From NCBI GenBank assembly GCA_937913075.1, contig CALEPU010000025.1, positions 1 to 20,613 on the forward strand: 20,613 bases of DNA, given 5' to 3'. Below, piece by piece: positions 1 to 7,135 of this stretch (positions are counted from its first letter, which is position 1; every line of letters begins with the position of its first letter). The position numbers and the translations under genes are program-made. This DNA comes from an uncultured Clostridia bacterium. Lineage in GTDB: Bacteria; Bacillota; Clostridia; Christensenellales; CAG-138. The notes beneath the pieces were generated by a model. It was given only the letters and a program-made list of their open reading frames with translations. It searched no databases and was not told where the DNA came from.

Positions 1-1293
1 TACGGCTATGTAAAGCACTACTGCGAGGATATGGATATGCACGTATCCGAGGCGGAGACCAATCGGCTCGTTTCGGGCTGTCTCGGAGTTAAAAAAACGA
101 CGGGGCAGCACCCCGGCGGTATAGTCATAGTGCCCGAGGAGTATGAGATCTTTGACTTTTGCCCGGTGCAGCACCCGGCGGATAAAAACGACAGCGGAAG
201 CGTTACCACGCATTTTGATTTCCACGCGTTAGACGACAAGCTTGTCAAGCTCGATATTTTAGGGCATGACGATCCTACTGTACTGCGTATGCTTCACGAC
301 CTCACAGGTCTCGATCCGCGGAGCATACCGCTCGACGATCCCGACACCATGGCGATTTACAGCACCGACAGACCCCTTGGAATCAGTCTTGAACCATTGG
401 GCTGCGACGTCGGCTCGCTTGGTATACCCGAATTCGGCACCGGCTTTGTGCGCGGTATGCTGATGGAAACAAGGCCTACGACCATGGAGGAGCTCGTTCG
501 TATCGCAGGGCTCTCGCACGGCACAGACGTTTGGAACAACAACGCTCAGCTTCTTGTTCAAAACGGCACTGCGACTCTTATGGAGGTCATCTGCACCCGT
601 GACGATATCATGAACTACCTGATCTCGATGGGCGGAGACCCCTCGATGTCCTTTAAAACCATGGAAAGCGTACGAAAGGGCAGGGGCTTGAAGCCCGAGA
701 TGGAGCAAATGATGAACGAGATCAACGTGCCGGCATGGTTCGTTGAAAGCTGCAAAAAGATACAGTATATGTTTCCCAGGGCACACGCTGCAGCATATGT
801 TATGATGAGCTTCCGCGTTGCTTATTACAAGGTGCATCATCCTCTGGAGTTCTATGCGGTATACTTCACCGTGCGAGCTGACACCTTTGATATTGAGCTC
901 TGTTATGGCGGGCTCGATAAGGTGATGGAGAATATCCGCATGATAAAAAAGAAAGATAAGCCTGACCAGAAGGAAAAGGACGCGCTTACCATATTGGAAG
1001 TCGTCGCAGAGATGAACATGCGCGGGCTTGAGCTTTTGCCCGTTGACATCTACAAGTCAAAAGCAAAGCGCTTTACCGTTGAGGACGGCAAGCTGCGCCC
1101 GCCCTTCACCTCAATAGCGGGGCTCGGAGAGAGCGTTGCCGTGGGTATCGAGAGCGCGGCGATGGACGGCGAATACCTCTCCAAAGAGGATTTCGTTATG
1201 AGAACGAGGGTGAATTCGGCAATACTCGAAAAGATGGAATCGCTCGGCTGTCTTAACAGTCTACCCGACTCCAACCAAATAAAGCTGTTTTGA
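1..1293 (+). CDS. polC: DNA polymerase III alpha subunit, PolC type (C-terminal part)
   Basis: This is the 3' 430 codons of the Gram-positive replicative polymerase PolC; the gene is open at the window's left edge and read in frame from base 1. PolC extends leading and lagging strands at the fork. The fragment covers the end of the palm, the fingers and the C-terminal domain. KKTTGQHPGG (from about residue 31) and KLDILGHDDPT (about residue 79) are PolC hallmarks; the latter holds the third catalytic aspartate by family alignment. The protein ends in SNQIKLF, a good match to the beta-clamp binding motif QLxLF at the extreme C terminus of PolC proteins. No frameshift is visible. A strong terminator follows 12 nt after the stop, so polC ends its transcription unit. 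Identification is firm; only the missing N-terminal two thirds (OB, PHP, exonuclease) cannot be judged. Confidence 0.97.
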   Translation, partial: YGYVKHYCEDMDMHVSEAETNRLVSGCLGVKKTTGQHPGGIVIVPEEYEIFDFCPVQHPADKNDSGSVTTHFDFHALDDKLVKLDILGHDDPTVLRMLHDLTGLDPRSIPLDDPDTMAIYSTDRPLGISLEPLGCDVGSLGIPEFGTGFVRGMLMETRPTTMEELVRIAGLSHGTDVWNNNAQLLVQNGTATLMEVICTRDDIMNYLISMGGDPSMSFKTMESVRKGRGLKPEMEQMMNEINVPAWFVESCKKIQYMFPRAHAAAYVMMSFRVAYYKVHHPLEFYAVYFTVRADTFDIELCYGGLDKVMENIRMIKKKDKPDQKEKDALTILEVVAEMNMRGLELLPVDIYKSKAKRFTVEDGKLRPPFTSIAGLGESVAVGIESAAMDGEYLSKEDFVMRTRVNSAILEKMESLGCLNSLPDSNQIKLF

Positions 1294-1304
1294 TATTTGA
1301 AGAC

Positions 1305-1344
1305 CCGTCCGCAGCTTAGGCTTTAATCCGCGGACGGCATTTTT
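1305..1344 (+). terminator. Intrinsic terminator of polC
   Basis: An 8-bp perfect GC-rich stem (CCGTCCGC at 1305-1312 pairs with GCGGACGG at 1330-1337) has a 17-nt loop and is followed by CA and TTTTT at 1340-1344. It sits directly after the polC stop and before spoVT. Confidence 0.85.
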
Positions 1345-1357
1345 ATGCTCGTTTCAG

Positions 1358-1363
1358 TATAAT
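1358..1363 (+). promoter_or_regulatory. Possible -10 element upstream of spoVT
   Basis: A perfect TATAAT lies 52 nt before the spoVT start. No convincing vegetative -35 is found at the right distance, because that position falls in the tail of the polC terminator. In Bacillus subtilis spoVT is read by the forespore sigma factor SigG, so a non-vegetative promoter here would not be surprising, but I cannot fit the SigG consensus clearly. Confidence 0.3.
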
Positions 1364-1414
1364 TATCCGTTTTAAGCAAATAATATCAGCATATTAATTC
1401 AAGGAGAAAAATGT

Positions 1415-1969
1415 ATGAAAGCAACGGGAATTGTACGCAGGATCGACGAGCTTGGCAGGGTAGTCATACCCAAGGAGATTAGGCGCACGCTCAGGATACA
1501 CGAGGGCGATCCTCTCGAGATCTTTGTTGACAGAGAGGGAGGGGTAATACTCAAAAAGTATTCCCCAATAGGCGAGCTTGGTGATTTTGCGAGGGAATAT
1601 GCCGACTCGATACATCAGTCGGTCAATCACATAGCCGCGATCTGCGATAAGGACAGCATAATAGCCGTGTCCGGCAGCGGCAAAAAGGAGCTTGCAGACA
1701 GACCCGTGAGCTCACAGGTCGAGGAGATAATGCAGTCGCGCGCGCGTCACAAGGCCGCGATATCCGATGGCGGCTCCATGATAAGCATTACACTTGGCGA
1801 CAATCCCACAAAGTACACTGCACAGATGGTAGTGCCGATACTTGCGGCAGGCGACTCGATCGGCGCAGTGATGCTGCTCTCACGCGAACCCGGTGCGGTA
1901 ATAGGCAACGCAGAGGCAAAGGTGTGCGAGACCGCGGCAGGCTTTATGGGCAAGCAGATGGAAAATTGA
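1415..1969 (+). CDS. spoVT: Stage V sporulation protein T, AbrB-type transcriptional regulator
   Basis: The 184-residue protein matches SpoVT (178 residues in B. subtilis) in length and architecture. Residues 1-52 form the swapped-hairpin AbrB DNA-binding domain, with the diagnostic GIVRRIDELGRVVIPKEIRR stretch from residue 5 and RIHEGDPLEIF after it. Residues of about 55-182 make the C-terminal GAF-like domain that tetramerises SpoVT. In Bacillus, SpoVT tunes SigG-dependent forespore genes. In non-sporulating Firmicutes close homologues are general AbrB regulators, so its presence suggests, but does not prove, spore formation. The start is the ATG at 1415, preceded by AAGGAG at 1401-1406 at 8 nt; the ATG at 1411 is out of frame. 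It is monocistronic between two terminators. Confidence 0.92.
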   Translation: MKATGIVRRIDELGRVVIPKEIRRTLRIHEGDPLEIFVDREGGVILKKYSPIGELGDFAREYADSIHQSVNHIAAICDKDSIIAVSGSGKKELADRPVSSQVEEIMQSRARHKAAISDGGSMISITLGDNPTKYTAQMVVPILAAGDSIGAVMLLSREPGAVIGNAEAKVCETAAGFMGKQMEN

Positions 1970-1978
1970 ATGAGCTTT

Positions 1979-2005
1979 GGCGGTTTTGTACGAACCGCCT
2001 TTTTT
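1979..2005 (+). terminator. Intrinsic terminator of spoVT
   Basis: A 7-bp stem, GGCGGTT (1979-1985) with AACCGCC (1993-1999), has a 7-nt loop and six T residues (2000-2005). It starts 9 nt after the spoVT stop codon. Confidence 0.88.
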
Positions 2006-2102
2006 GTGCCGCCGCTCGGTTCCGTTGTCTATCTATCGCATACAACCCCGTTGATGCTGTCATTTTGTCATTTTGTTATCGCAAACAGCTTATCCCATGC
2101 TG

Positions 2103-2131
2103 TTGCGCTTTATGGCGAAATATGGTAAAAT
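2103..2131 (+). promoter_or_regulatory. Predicted vegetative promoter of the lipid gene block (degV first)
   Basis: TTGCGC at 2103-2108 and TAAAAT at 2126-2131 are separated by 17 nt, with an extended -10 TGG at 2123-2125. Transcription would begin near 2138, giving a leader of about 74 nt before degV. No further promoter of this quality, and no terminator, was seen between here and the end of the alpha/beta hydrolase gene apart from the leuS promoter at its stop codon. The 97 nt between the spoVT terminator and this promoter contain only a short AT-rich duplicated octamer (GTCATTTT, 2059-2074). Confidence 0.6.
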
Positions 2132-2211
2132 AGACCTGCGAGGATAAGCGCTGCTTTGTTTTCGTATTGCGTGCTTATGCCGTAAATATATCAGAAAGCG
2201 CGGTATAGTTT

Positions 2212-3141
2212 ATGCCTTTTGTTATTTTGCCGGATGTTACTTGCGATCTTAATACGGATCTACGCGAGCTGTTCGGACTTGAAGACTATGTGCGCGGTCA
2301 CGTTATTATTGACGGTGAGCTTGATATAGCTGCCACGCTCGATTGGGACATGATGAGCCGGGATGAGTTCTATAAGATCCTCGGCGACAAGAAGCGCTCT
2401 GTCAGCACCGCTCCCGCAAACACCGAGGAGTATTACGGTATCTTCTCAGACTACGTCGAGCGCGGTATTGATATCATCAGCATTTCGCTCTCTTCGAGCA
2501 TCAGCGCGACTCACAGGTTTGCGAGCGCCGCAAGGAAGCAGGTGCTTGCCAATCATCCCGATGCTAAAATCGCCTGCGTTGATTCCTACCGTATGTCGGG
2601 CGGATTTGGCGTGCTCGTCATAAACGCGCTGCTCATGCAGAAGCAGGGCAAGAGCTTTGACGAGATAGTCGATTGGCTGGAAAACAACAAGCGCCGCGTT
2701 CACCAGATGGGGCCGATCGACGATCTTATGTTTATCGCCCGCCGCGGCAGGATAACCATGGGCAAGGCTATAATGGGCAGCTTTGCAGGCGTCAAGCCCA
2801 TGGGCGACTGCAATGCCGAGGGCTATACTACCATACTCGGCAAGGCAAAGGGTATAAAAAAGGCGATAGATGCTACCGCAAAATACGTTGCCGCGACGAT
2901 CGAGCGCCCTGAGGAGCAGTATATACTCATCTCCCATACAGATAGGGAAGAGCTTGCCTGCGTGCTTTGTGAGAGGCTTGCCGAGCTTGTGCCTGTCAAA
3001 AAGGTACTCGTTTCCGACGTCTTCATGGGCTGCGCTCCCAATATCGGTCCGGGCATGCTCGGCGTATACTATCTTGGCAAGCCCATTACTGAGGACCTTG
3101 CCGAGGAGAAGGAGACTCTTGCTCGGGTACTCGGCAAATAA
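2212..3141 (+). CDS. DegV family fatty-acid-binding protein (FakB-like)
   Basis: A 309-residue DegV-fold protein. DegV proteins bind a single fatty acid; those partnered with FakA (FakB) present the acyl chain for phosphorylation to acyl-phosphate, which PlsX/PlsY then use for phospholipid synthesis. Visible family features are the N-terminal strand and aspartate (VILPDVTCDL), RSVSTAPANTEEY at about residues 62-74 (the T/S-x-P loop), SLSSSISATHRFA at about 97-109 (the SS..S loop that holds the carboxylate), and the IARRGRITMGKA segment at about 175-186. Full length for the family (280-310). The next gene, 27 nt downstream, is a FakA homologue, which strongly supports a FakB role rather than an orphan DegV. 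No clear Shine-Dalgarno precedes the ATG; translation initiation may be weak. Chain-length preference cannot be read from the sequence. Confidence 0.88.
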   Translation: MPFVILPDVTCDLNTDLRELFGLEDYVRGHVIIDGELDIAATLDWDMMSRDEFYKILGDKKRSVSTAPANTEEYYGIFSDYVERGIDIISISLSSSISATHRFASAARKQVLANHPDAKIACVDSYRMSGGFGVLVINALLMQKQGKSFDEIVDWLENNKRRVHQMGPIDDLMFIARRGRITMGKAIMGSFAGVKPMGDCNAEGYTTILGKAKGIKKAIDATAKYVAATIERPEEQYILISHTDREELACVLCERLAELVPVKKVLVSDVFMGCAPNIGPGMLGVYYLGKPITEDLAEEKETLARVLGK

Positions 3142-3168
3142 TCCGAATTCTTTTGTACAGGACAGAAT

Positions 3169-4806
3169 ATGCTTAAAGAAATAAATGGCGAACAATTCCG
3201 GGAGCTGCTTGATCACGGTCTTAAAAACCTGCGTCTGTACCGTGAGAAGGTAAACGACCTAAACGTATTCCCCGTGCCGGATGGAGACACGGGCTCCAAT
3301 ATGATACTCACGCTTGAAAACGGCATGAGCGCTATACGCAGCGGCAGCGATGAACTGGATACGCTTGCACGGGCGTTCGTTACCGCCGTTATTTTTGGCG
3401 CGCGCGGCAATTCCGGCGTTATACTCAGTCAGTTTTTAAAGGGCATGTGCGAGTGCTTTTACGACGCCGGCAGCATTAGGAGCGAGCAGCTTTCCGCCGC
3501 CTTTGAAGCCGGCGTAGCCTGTGCTTACCGTGCCGTTGCCGAGCCGGTTGAGGGAACCATGCTGACGGTTTTGCGCGAGAGCAGTGCGGCGGTAGCTTCC
3601 GCCTGCAAGCGAAGCGTCATCTCCGCCATAGACGAAGCGATAGCAGTGTTTTTGCAGGCGGCATACGTTTCGCTTGAAAACACTCCGGAGCTCCTTCCCG
3701 TGCTCAAATCCGCCGGCGTAATAGACAGCGGCGGCGCCGGGCTCGTGTATATGTTCGAGGGTATGCAGAAGTATCTCAACAACGAGCCTATTGAAAACAA
3801 GGATGAGGAGCAGTCCGACGCGCACTATATAGATTACTCCAAATTCAATCCCGAAAGCGAGTTTGCGCTCGGCTATTGTACAGAGTTGCTCATTCAGCTT
3901 TTGAAGGGCAAGCAGAGCTTTGACTATGCTTCATTCAAGGACGGGATATCGGCTTTCGGCAGCTCGATAGTAACCTCCTATGAGGATGAAAAGGTCAAGG
4001 TACATATCCACACCTCAGAGCCCGAGAAGCTGCTCGCTTTCTGTCACCGCTTCGGGGAGTTCCTTGCGGTCAAGATCGAAAACATGTCCGTTCAGCACAG
4101 CGAGGCAAGCAGGCTTTATTTAAGCCCGCAGCGCAGCGCCTCTGCCTTTGGCGTTGTTGCTGTGAGCCATGACGGCGTTATGCGCGAGCGGTATCTTGCT
4201 ATGGGCGCAGACGTTGTTATAGACGCATCCTCCGGCTACAATCCCTCCGCAAAGGACTTTACGGAGGCCTTTGCGGATACGGGGTGCAGTGTTATTTTCG
4301 TTTTTCCCAACAGCAAAAACGCGATATTCGCGGCAGAGCAGGCGAGCGGTCTCTACAAGGATGCGCGGGTGATAGTATTGCCGAGCAAGTCCGCCGCGGA
4401 ATGCTACTCTGCGCTTTCGATGCTCGATTTCGACTCATGCGATATTGAGGGCGTCACAAATCAGCTCATGGAGAATATCGTCTCGATATTCACCGTCACC
4501 GTAACACGCGCCGTCAAGGATGCCGTTTACGACAGTCGGTCTATCCGCAGGAACGACTACATCGCGCTTGCAGGCTCAAGGCTGCTCGGCATTGACTCCG
4601 ATCCATTCGCCGTTGCCGAAGCCGTTTGCGCCGCCGTTTTCGAGAAAAACGAATACAGTGTAGTTACGGTATTCCTCGGCGCATCGCTTGATGCGGAGGC
4701 AGGGGAGAAGGTCGCGGATATCATCGCCGCAAGGAGCGAGTACACCGACGTGGATACCATTAACACCCGCGCCGAGGCGTATGATATGCTGCTTTCTTTT
4801 GAATAA
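3169..4806 (+). CDS. fakA: Fatty acid kinase FakA-like protein (DhaL/DAK2-type kinase)
   Basis: The 545-residue protein has the FakA three-part layout. Residues 1-200 are a DhaL/DAK2 kinase domain with NVFPVPDGDTGSNM (D38 and D40 are the metal-binding aspartates of the family), GARGNSGVILSQFLKG at about 78-93 and DSGGAGLVYMFEGM near 186-199. The middle domain carries Cys237 (GYCTELL) and the pair His279 and His281 (VHIHTSEP), which match the zinc-site residues described for Staphylococcus FakA. The C-terminal third is a DegV-like docking domain. FakA uses ATP to phosphorylate fatty acid held by FakB, giving acyl-phosphate. The start ATG follows AGGA at 3159-3162 by 6 nt. It lies 27 nt behind the degV gene and 36 nt ahead of the patatin gene, consistent with one operon. 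Older databases would call it YloV/DAK2 domain protein. Confidence 0.9.
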   Translation: MLKEINGEQFRELLDHGLKNLRLYREKVNDLNVFPVPDGDTGSNMILTLENGMSAIRSGSDELDTLARAFVTAVIFGARGNSGVILSQFLKGMCECFYDAGSIRSEQLSAAFEAGVACAYRAVAEPVEGTMLTVLRESSAAVASACKRSVISAIDEAIAVFLQAAYVSLENTPELLPVLKSAGVIDSGGAGLVYMFEGMQKYLNNEPIENKDEEQSDAHYIDYSKFNPESEFALGYCTELLIQLLKGKQSFDYASFKDGISAFGSSIVTSYEDEKVKVHIHTSEPEKLLAFCHRFGEFLAVKIENMSVQHSEASRLYLSPQRSASAFGVVAVSHDGVMRERYLAMGADVVIDASSGYNPSAKDFTEAFADTGCSVIFVFPNSKNAIFAAEQASGLYKDARVIVLPSKSAAECYSALSMLDFDSCDIEGVTNQLMENIVSIFTVTVTRAVKDAVYDSRSIRRNDYIALAGSRLLGIDSDPFAVAEAVCAAVFEKNEYSVVTVFLGASLDAEAGEKVADIIAARSEYTDVDTINTRAEAYDMLLSFE

Positions 4807-4842
4807 TATGAACATGAAGTATATTGTTGAGAGCCGCGCCGT

Positions 4843-5739
4843 ATGAAGGCGCAAGTTAAAAAACCCTGCCTCGTGTTGGAGGGCGGAGGCGTAAAATGCG
4901 CCTACCAATATGGCGTTTTGATGCAGCTTGAGGAGAGCGGTTTGCTGCCGGATTTCGGCGGGGTATCGGGCACATCCTTCGGCGCATTGAACGCTGCGCT
5001 CTATATCTCAGGCGGAGTGGAGCGGCTTGCGGGCTTTTGGGAGCGCATTTCACCGACTGTTATGTTCCACGAGCCCAAGCTCGAAAAGCTTGCTGACAGG
5101 ATCTACGCAGGCGAAAAGGTGCTTGATCTGCCGACCGTCCTGTTCGTGCTTTCGCAATGGCGCAACTCCTCCAAAAAGCATCGGGAGGTTTCCGACCAGT
5201 ACCGCGAGGTCGTAATGGACAACGTTGACGAAGCAGCCATCCGTGCCTCGGATATGGACTTCGGGCTCGTAACAGTTGAAATACCCGGGCTAAACGATAT
5301 ACTCAATATGACGACCCGCGAGCTTATGGGCAACTACCTCAAAGCAAAAAATGTGCCGGGCGCCTTCGGCATAAAAGTGAAAGAGCTGACTGTCGAGGAT
5401 ATCGACTTCGGTATGCTGCCGCTTTTTGTTGCCGCAAGCGCGAATTATGCCGCATTTAATCCTTTAAAGATCGGCGACACCTATTTTATTGACGGCGGCA
5501 TATACGATAATATTCCTATCGCAATGATGGAACGCAGGGGCTACTCAAAATTCCTTTGCATACGCACGAACTGTCCCGCACCGAAAAAACGCTGGTCAAA
5601 CGCTGCCGAGGTAACGTATATCACGCCCTCGGAGGAGCTTGGGAGCTGCGCCCTTTTCAGCAGGGACAACATCAGATCGCTTATCGCTCTCGGCAGGAGC
5701 GACGCGCTTTCCCAACTGGATGCGCTGAAAACCTTTTGA
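4843..5739 (+). CDS. Patatin-like phospholipase (RssA/YjjU-like)
   Basis: A 298-residue patatin-fold lipid acyl hydrolase. The three diagnostic elements are present: the oxyanion-hole glycine run LEGGGVKCAYQYG (residues 12-24), the nucleophile elbow GTSFG with Ser45, and the DGGIYDNIP motif with catalytic Asp217. Such enzymes use a Ser-Asp dyad to cleave acyl esters of phospholipids or neutral lipids. There is no signal peptide or membrane segment, so it should act on the cytoplasmic side of the membrane. The start at 4843 is forced, since an in-frame stop lies at 4828-4830 and no other start codon follows; it has no Shine-Dalgarno but overlaps the stop of a 12-codon reading frame (4808-4846). 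Placed between a fatty acid kinase and acyl transfer genes, it probably supplies free fatty acid, lysolipid, or both. Its substrate is not readable from sequence. Confidence 0.9.
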   Translation: MKAQVKKPCLVLEGGGVKCAYQYGVLMQLEESGLLPDFGGVSGTSFGALNAALYISGGVERLAGFWERISPTVMFHEPKLEKLADRIYAGEKVLDLPTVLFVLSQWRNSSKKHREVSDQYREVVMDNVDEAAIRASDMDFGLVTVEIPGLNDILNMTTRELMGNYLKAKNVPGAFGIKVKELTVEDIDFGMLPLFVAASANYAAFNPLKIGDTYFIDGGIYDNIPIAMMERRGYSKFLCIRTNCPAPKKRWSNAAEVTYITPSEELGSCALFSRDNIRSLIALGRSDALSQLDALKTF

Positions 5740-5773
5740 TCAATTCTTCTCAATTAGCAGGGGGGTATCTTAA

Positions 5774-7105
5774 ATGAAAAAGCTTACCAAACGATGGCAG
5801 ATGCTGCTCTATGGCTGTGCCGGCTTCGGAGTCAACATGCTCAATCTCATCGTCGGCTCATACCTTTGCAGTGCACTGCTCGTAGGCGGCTTTGAGGAGC
5901 ACGTCGAGTCATGGACCTATCTCAATCGCGATCTTGTCGTTGCCGGTATTTGGAGCGTGCTCGTGCTCGTATCCAAGATAATCGACGGACTTATCGATAT
6001 CCCGATGTCCTCGCTGACAGACAACCTCAAAACAAAATGGGGACGCAGGCGTCCGGCTATACTCATCGGTTTTATTCCAATGGTAATTGCGTATCTGCTC
6101 TTCTTAAAGCCCCTCAACAGTGAGGCGAGCATACTCAACACCATCTGGTTTGCCGTCATTCTCTGCATTTTCTATTCGTTCTATACTCTTACTATGGTCA
6201 CCTACTACGGCACCTTTGCCGAAATAGTTGACAACGAGAAGGACAGGGTGTTCATAGCAAATGTTAAGTCCGTCTGCGACGTGATCTACTTTATTCTCGG
6301 CTATGCTTTGATACCCGTGTTCGTCGGTATGTCGATAAAAATTCGCACGGTAGCGCTTATTTTCCTGCCCCTGAGCCTGACTATGGCGATACCCTTCTTC
6401 CTCATCAAGGAGCATTCTACGCTGGACGAGCCCGCGGAGCGCGAGGCAGGCGACGCAAAGGGCGTCAGTATCGCAAGAGCCTTCTCGGTATCCTTCAAGA
6501 ACAGATCGTTCCTCTATTGGCTCTGCGTTGTATTCGTCATGAATATCGGTTTGCAGCTTTTCCTCAGCGGAATAAACGAGTTCTTCTCGACCACCGGAAT
6601 AAATATGACGATAGTAATGGCTTGCTCTTTCGCGCCTGTGCCATTGACCATATTGCTTTACAACAAGCTCGTGCAAAAACGTGGGCTTAAATTCGGCTTC
6701 CAGTATGTGATGCTCGTATTCTCCGCCGCCATGCTGTTAATGTATTTCTGTCTCGGTTTGCCCAAGGCTTCGACACAGCTCAGTATAATGGGCGCGATCG
6801 GCGGAATAATCGCCTCGTTCTCGATTGGCGCGTTTTTCTCGATCACTTACACCGTACCCTCGCAGCTTGCCGCTGAGGAGAATGCTCGGACCGGCATCTG
6901 CGCATCCTCGATGTACTTTGCCGTGGAAGGTCTGTTCGAGGGCGTATCCGCGGGCGTCGCCTCGGGGCTCATTCTGACCTACTTAAAGGAGCATAACGGC
7001 GCAGCATACATCACGGTCATAGTCGCGTTCTTCTGCCTTGCCGCATTCGTCATGGCATTCTTCCTTCCGAAGAATATTGCCAAGCTCGGCAAAAACGATC
7101 AATAA
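5774..7105 (+). CDS. GPH-family (MelB/MFSD2-like) cation symporter
   Basis: A 443-residue multi-pass membrane protein, probably 12 helices, of the glycoside-pentoside-hexuronide:cation symporter branch of the major facilitator superfamily. The clearest mark is the helix II to loop region: an Asp pair D71 and D75 (IIDGLIDIP) followed by SSLTDNLKTKWGRRRPAILIG, which corresponds to the DxxxD cation site and the WGRRRP loop of MelB. MelB-type proteins move sugars with Na+, Li+ or H+; the animal relative MFSD2A uses the same fold and Asp pair to move lysophosphatidylcholine. Database naming would suggest a sugar, yet no glycosidase or sugar kinase is nearby; the neighbours are all lipid enzymes, so lysolipid or another amphiphile is a reasonable alternative. 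AGGGGGG at 5759-5765 gives a ribosome site 8 nt before the ATG. Confidence 0.85.
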   Translation: MKKLTKRWQMLLYGCAGFGVNMLNLIVGSYLCSALLVGGFEEHVESWTYLNRDLVVAGIWSVLVLVSKIIDGLIDIPMSSLTDNLKTKWGRRRPAILIGFIPMVIAYLLFLKPLNSEASILNTIWFAVILCIFYSFYTLTMVTYYGTFAEIVDNEKDRVFIANVKSVCDVIYFILGYALIPVFVGMSIKIRTVALIFLPLSLTMAIPFFLIKEHSTLDEPAEREAGDAKGVSIARAFSVSFKNRSFLYWLCVVFVMNIGLQLFLSGINEFFSTTGINMTIVMACSFAPVPLTILLYNKLVQKRGLKFGFQYVMLVFSAAMLLMYFCLGLPKASTQLSIMGAIGGIIASFSIGAFFSITYTVPSQLAAEENARTGICASSMYFAVEGLFEGVSAGVASGLILTYLKEHNGAAYITVIVAFFCLAAFVMAFFLPKNIAKLGKNDQ

Positions 7106-7135
7106 CCGATCGAGGCTTGCGCCTTATATTCATCT

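Noticed and set aside
1970..2102. Riboswitch or small RNA between spoVT and degV
   Set aside because: Beyond the spoVT terminator there is only a short duplicated octamer and no stable conserved-looking fold or second terminator; the predicted promoter lies after it.
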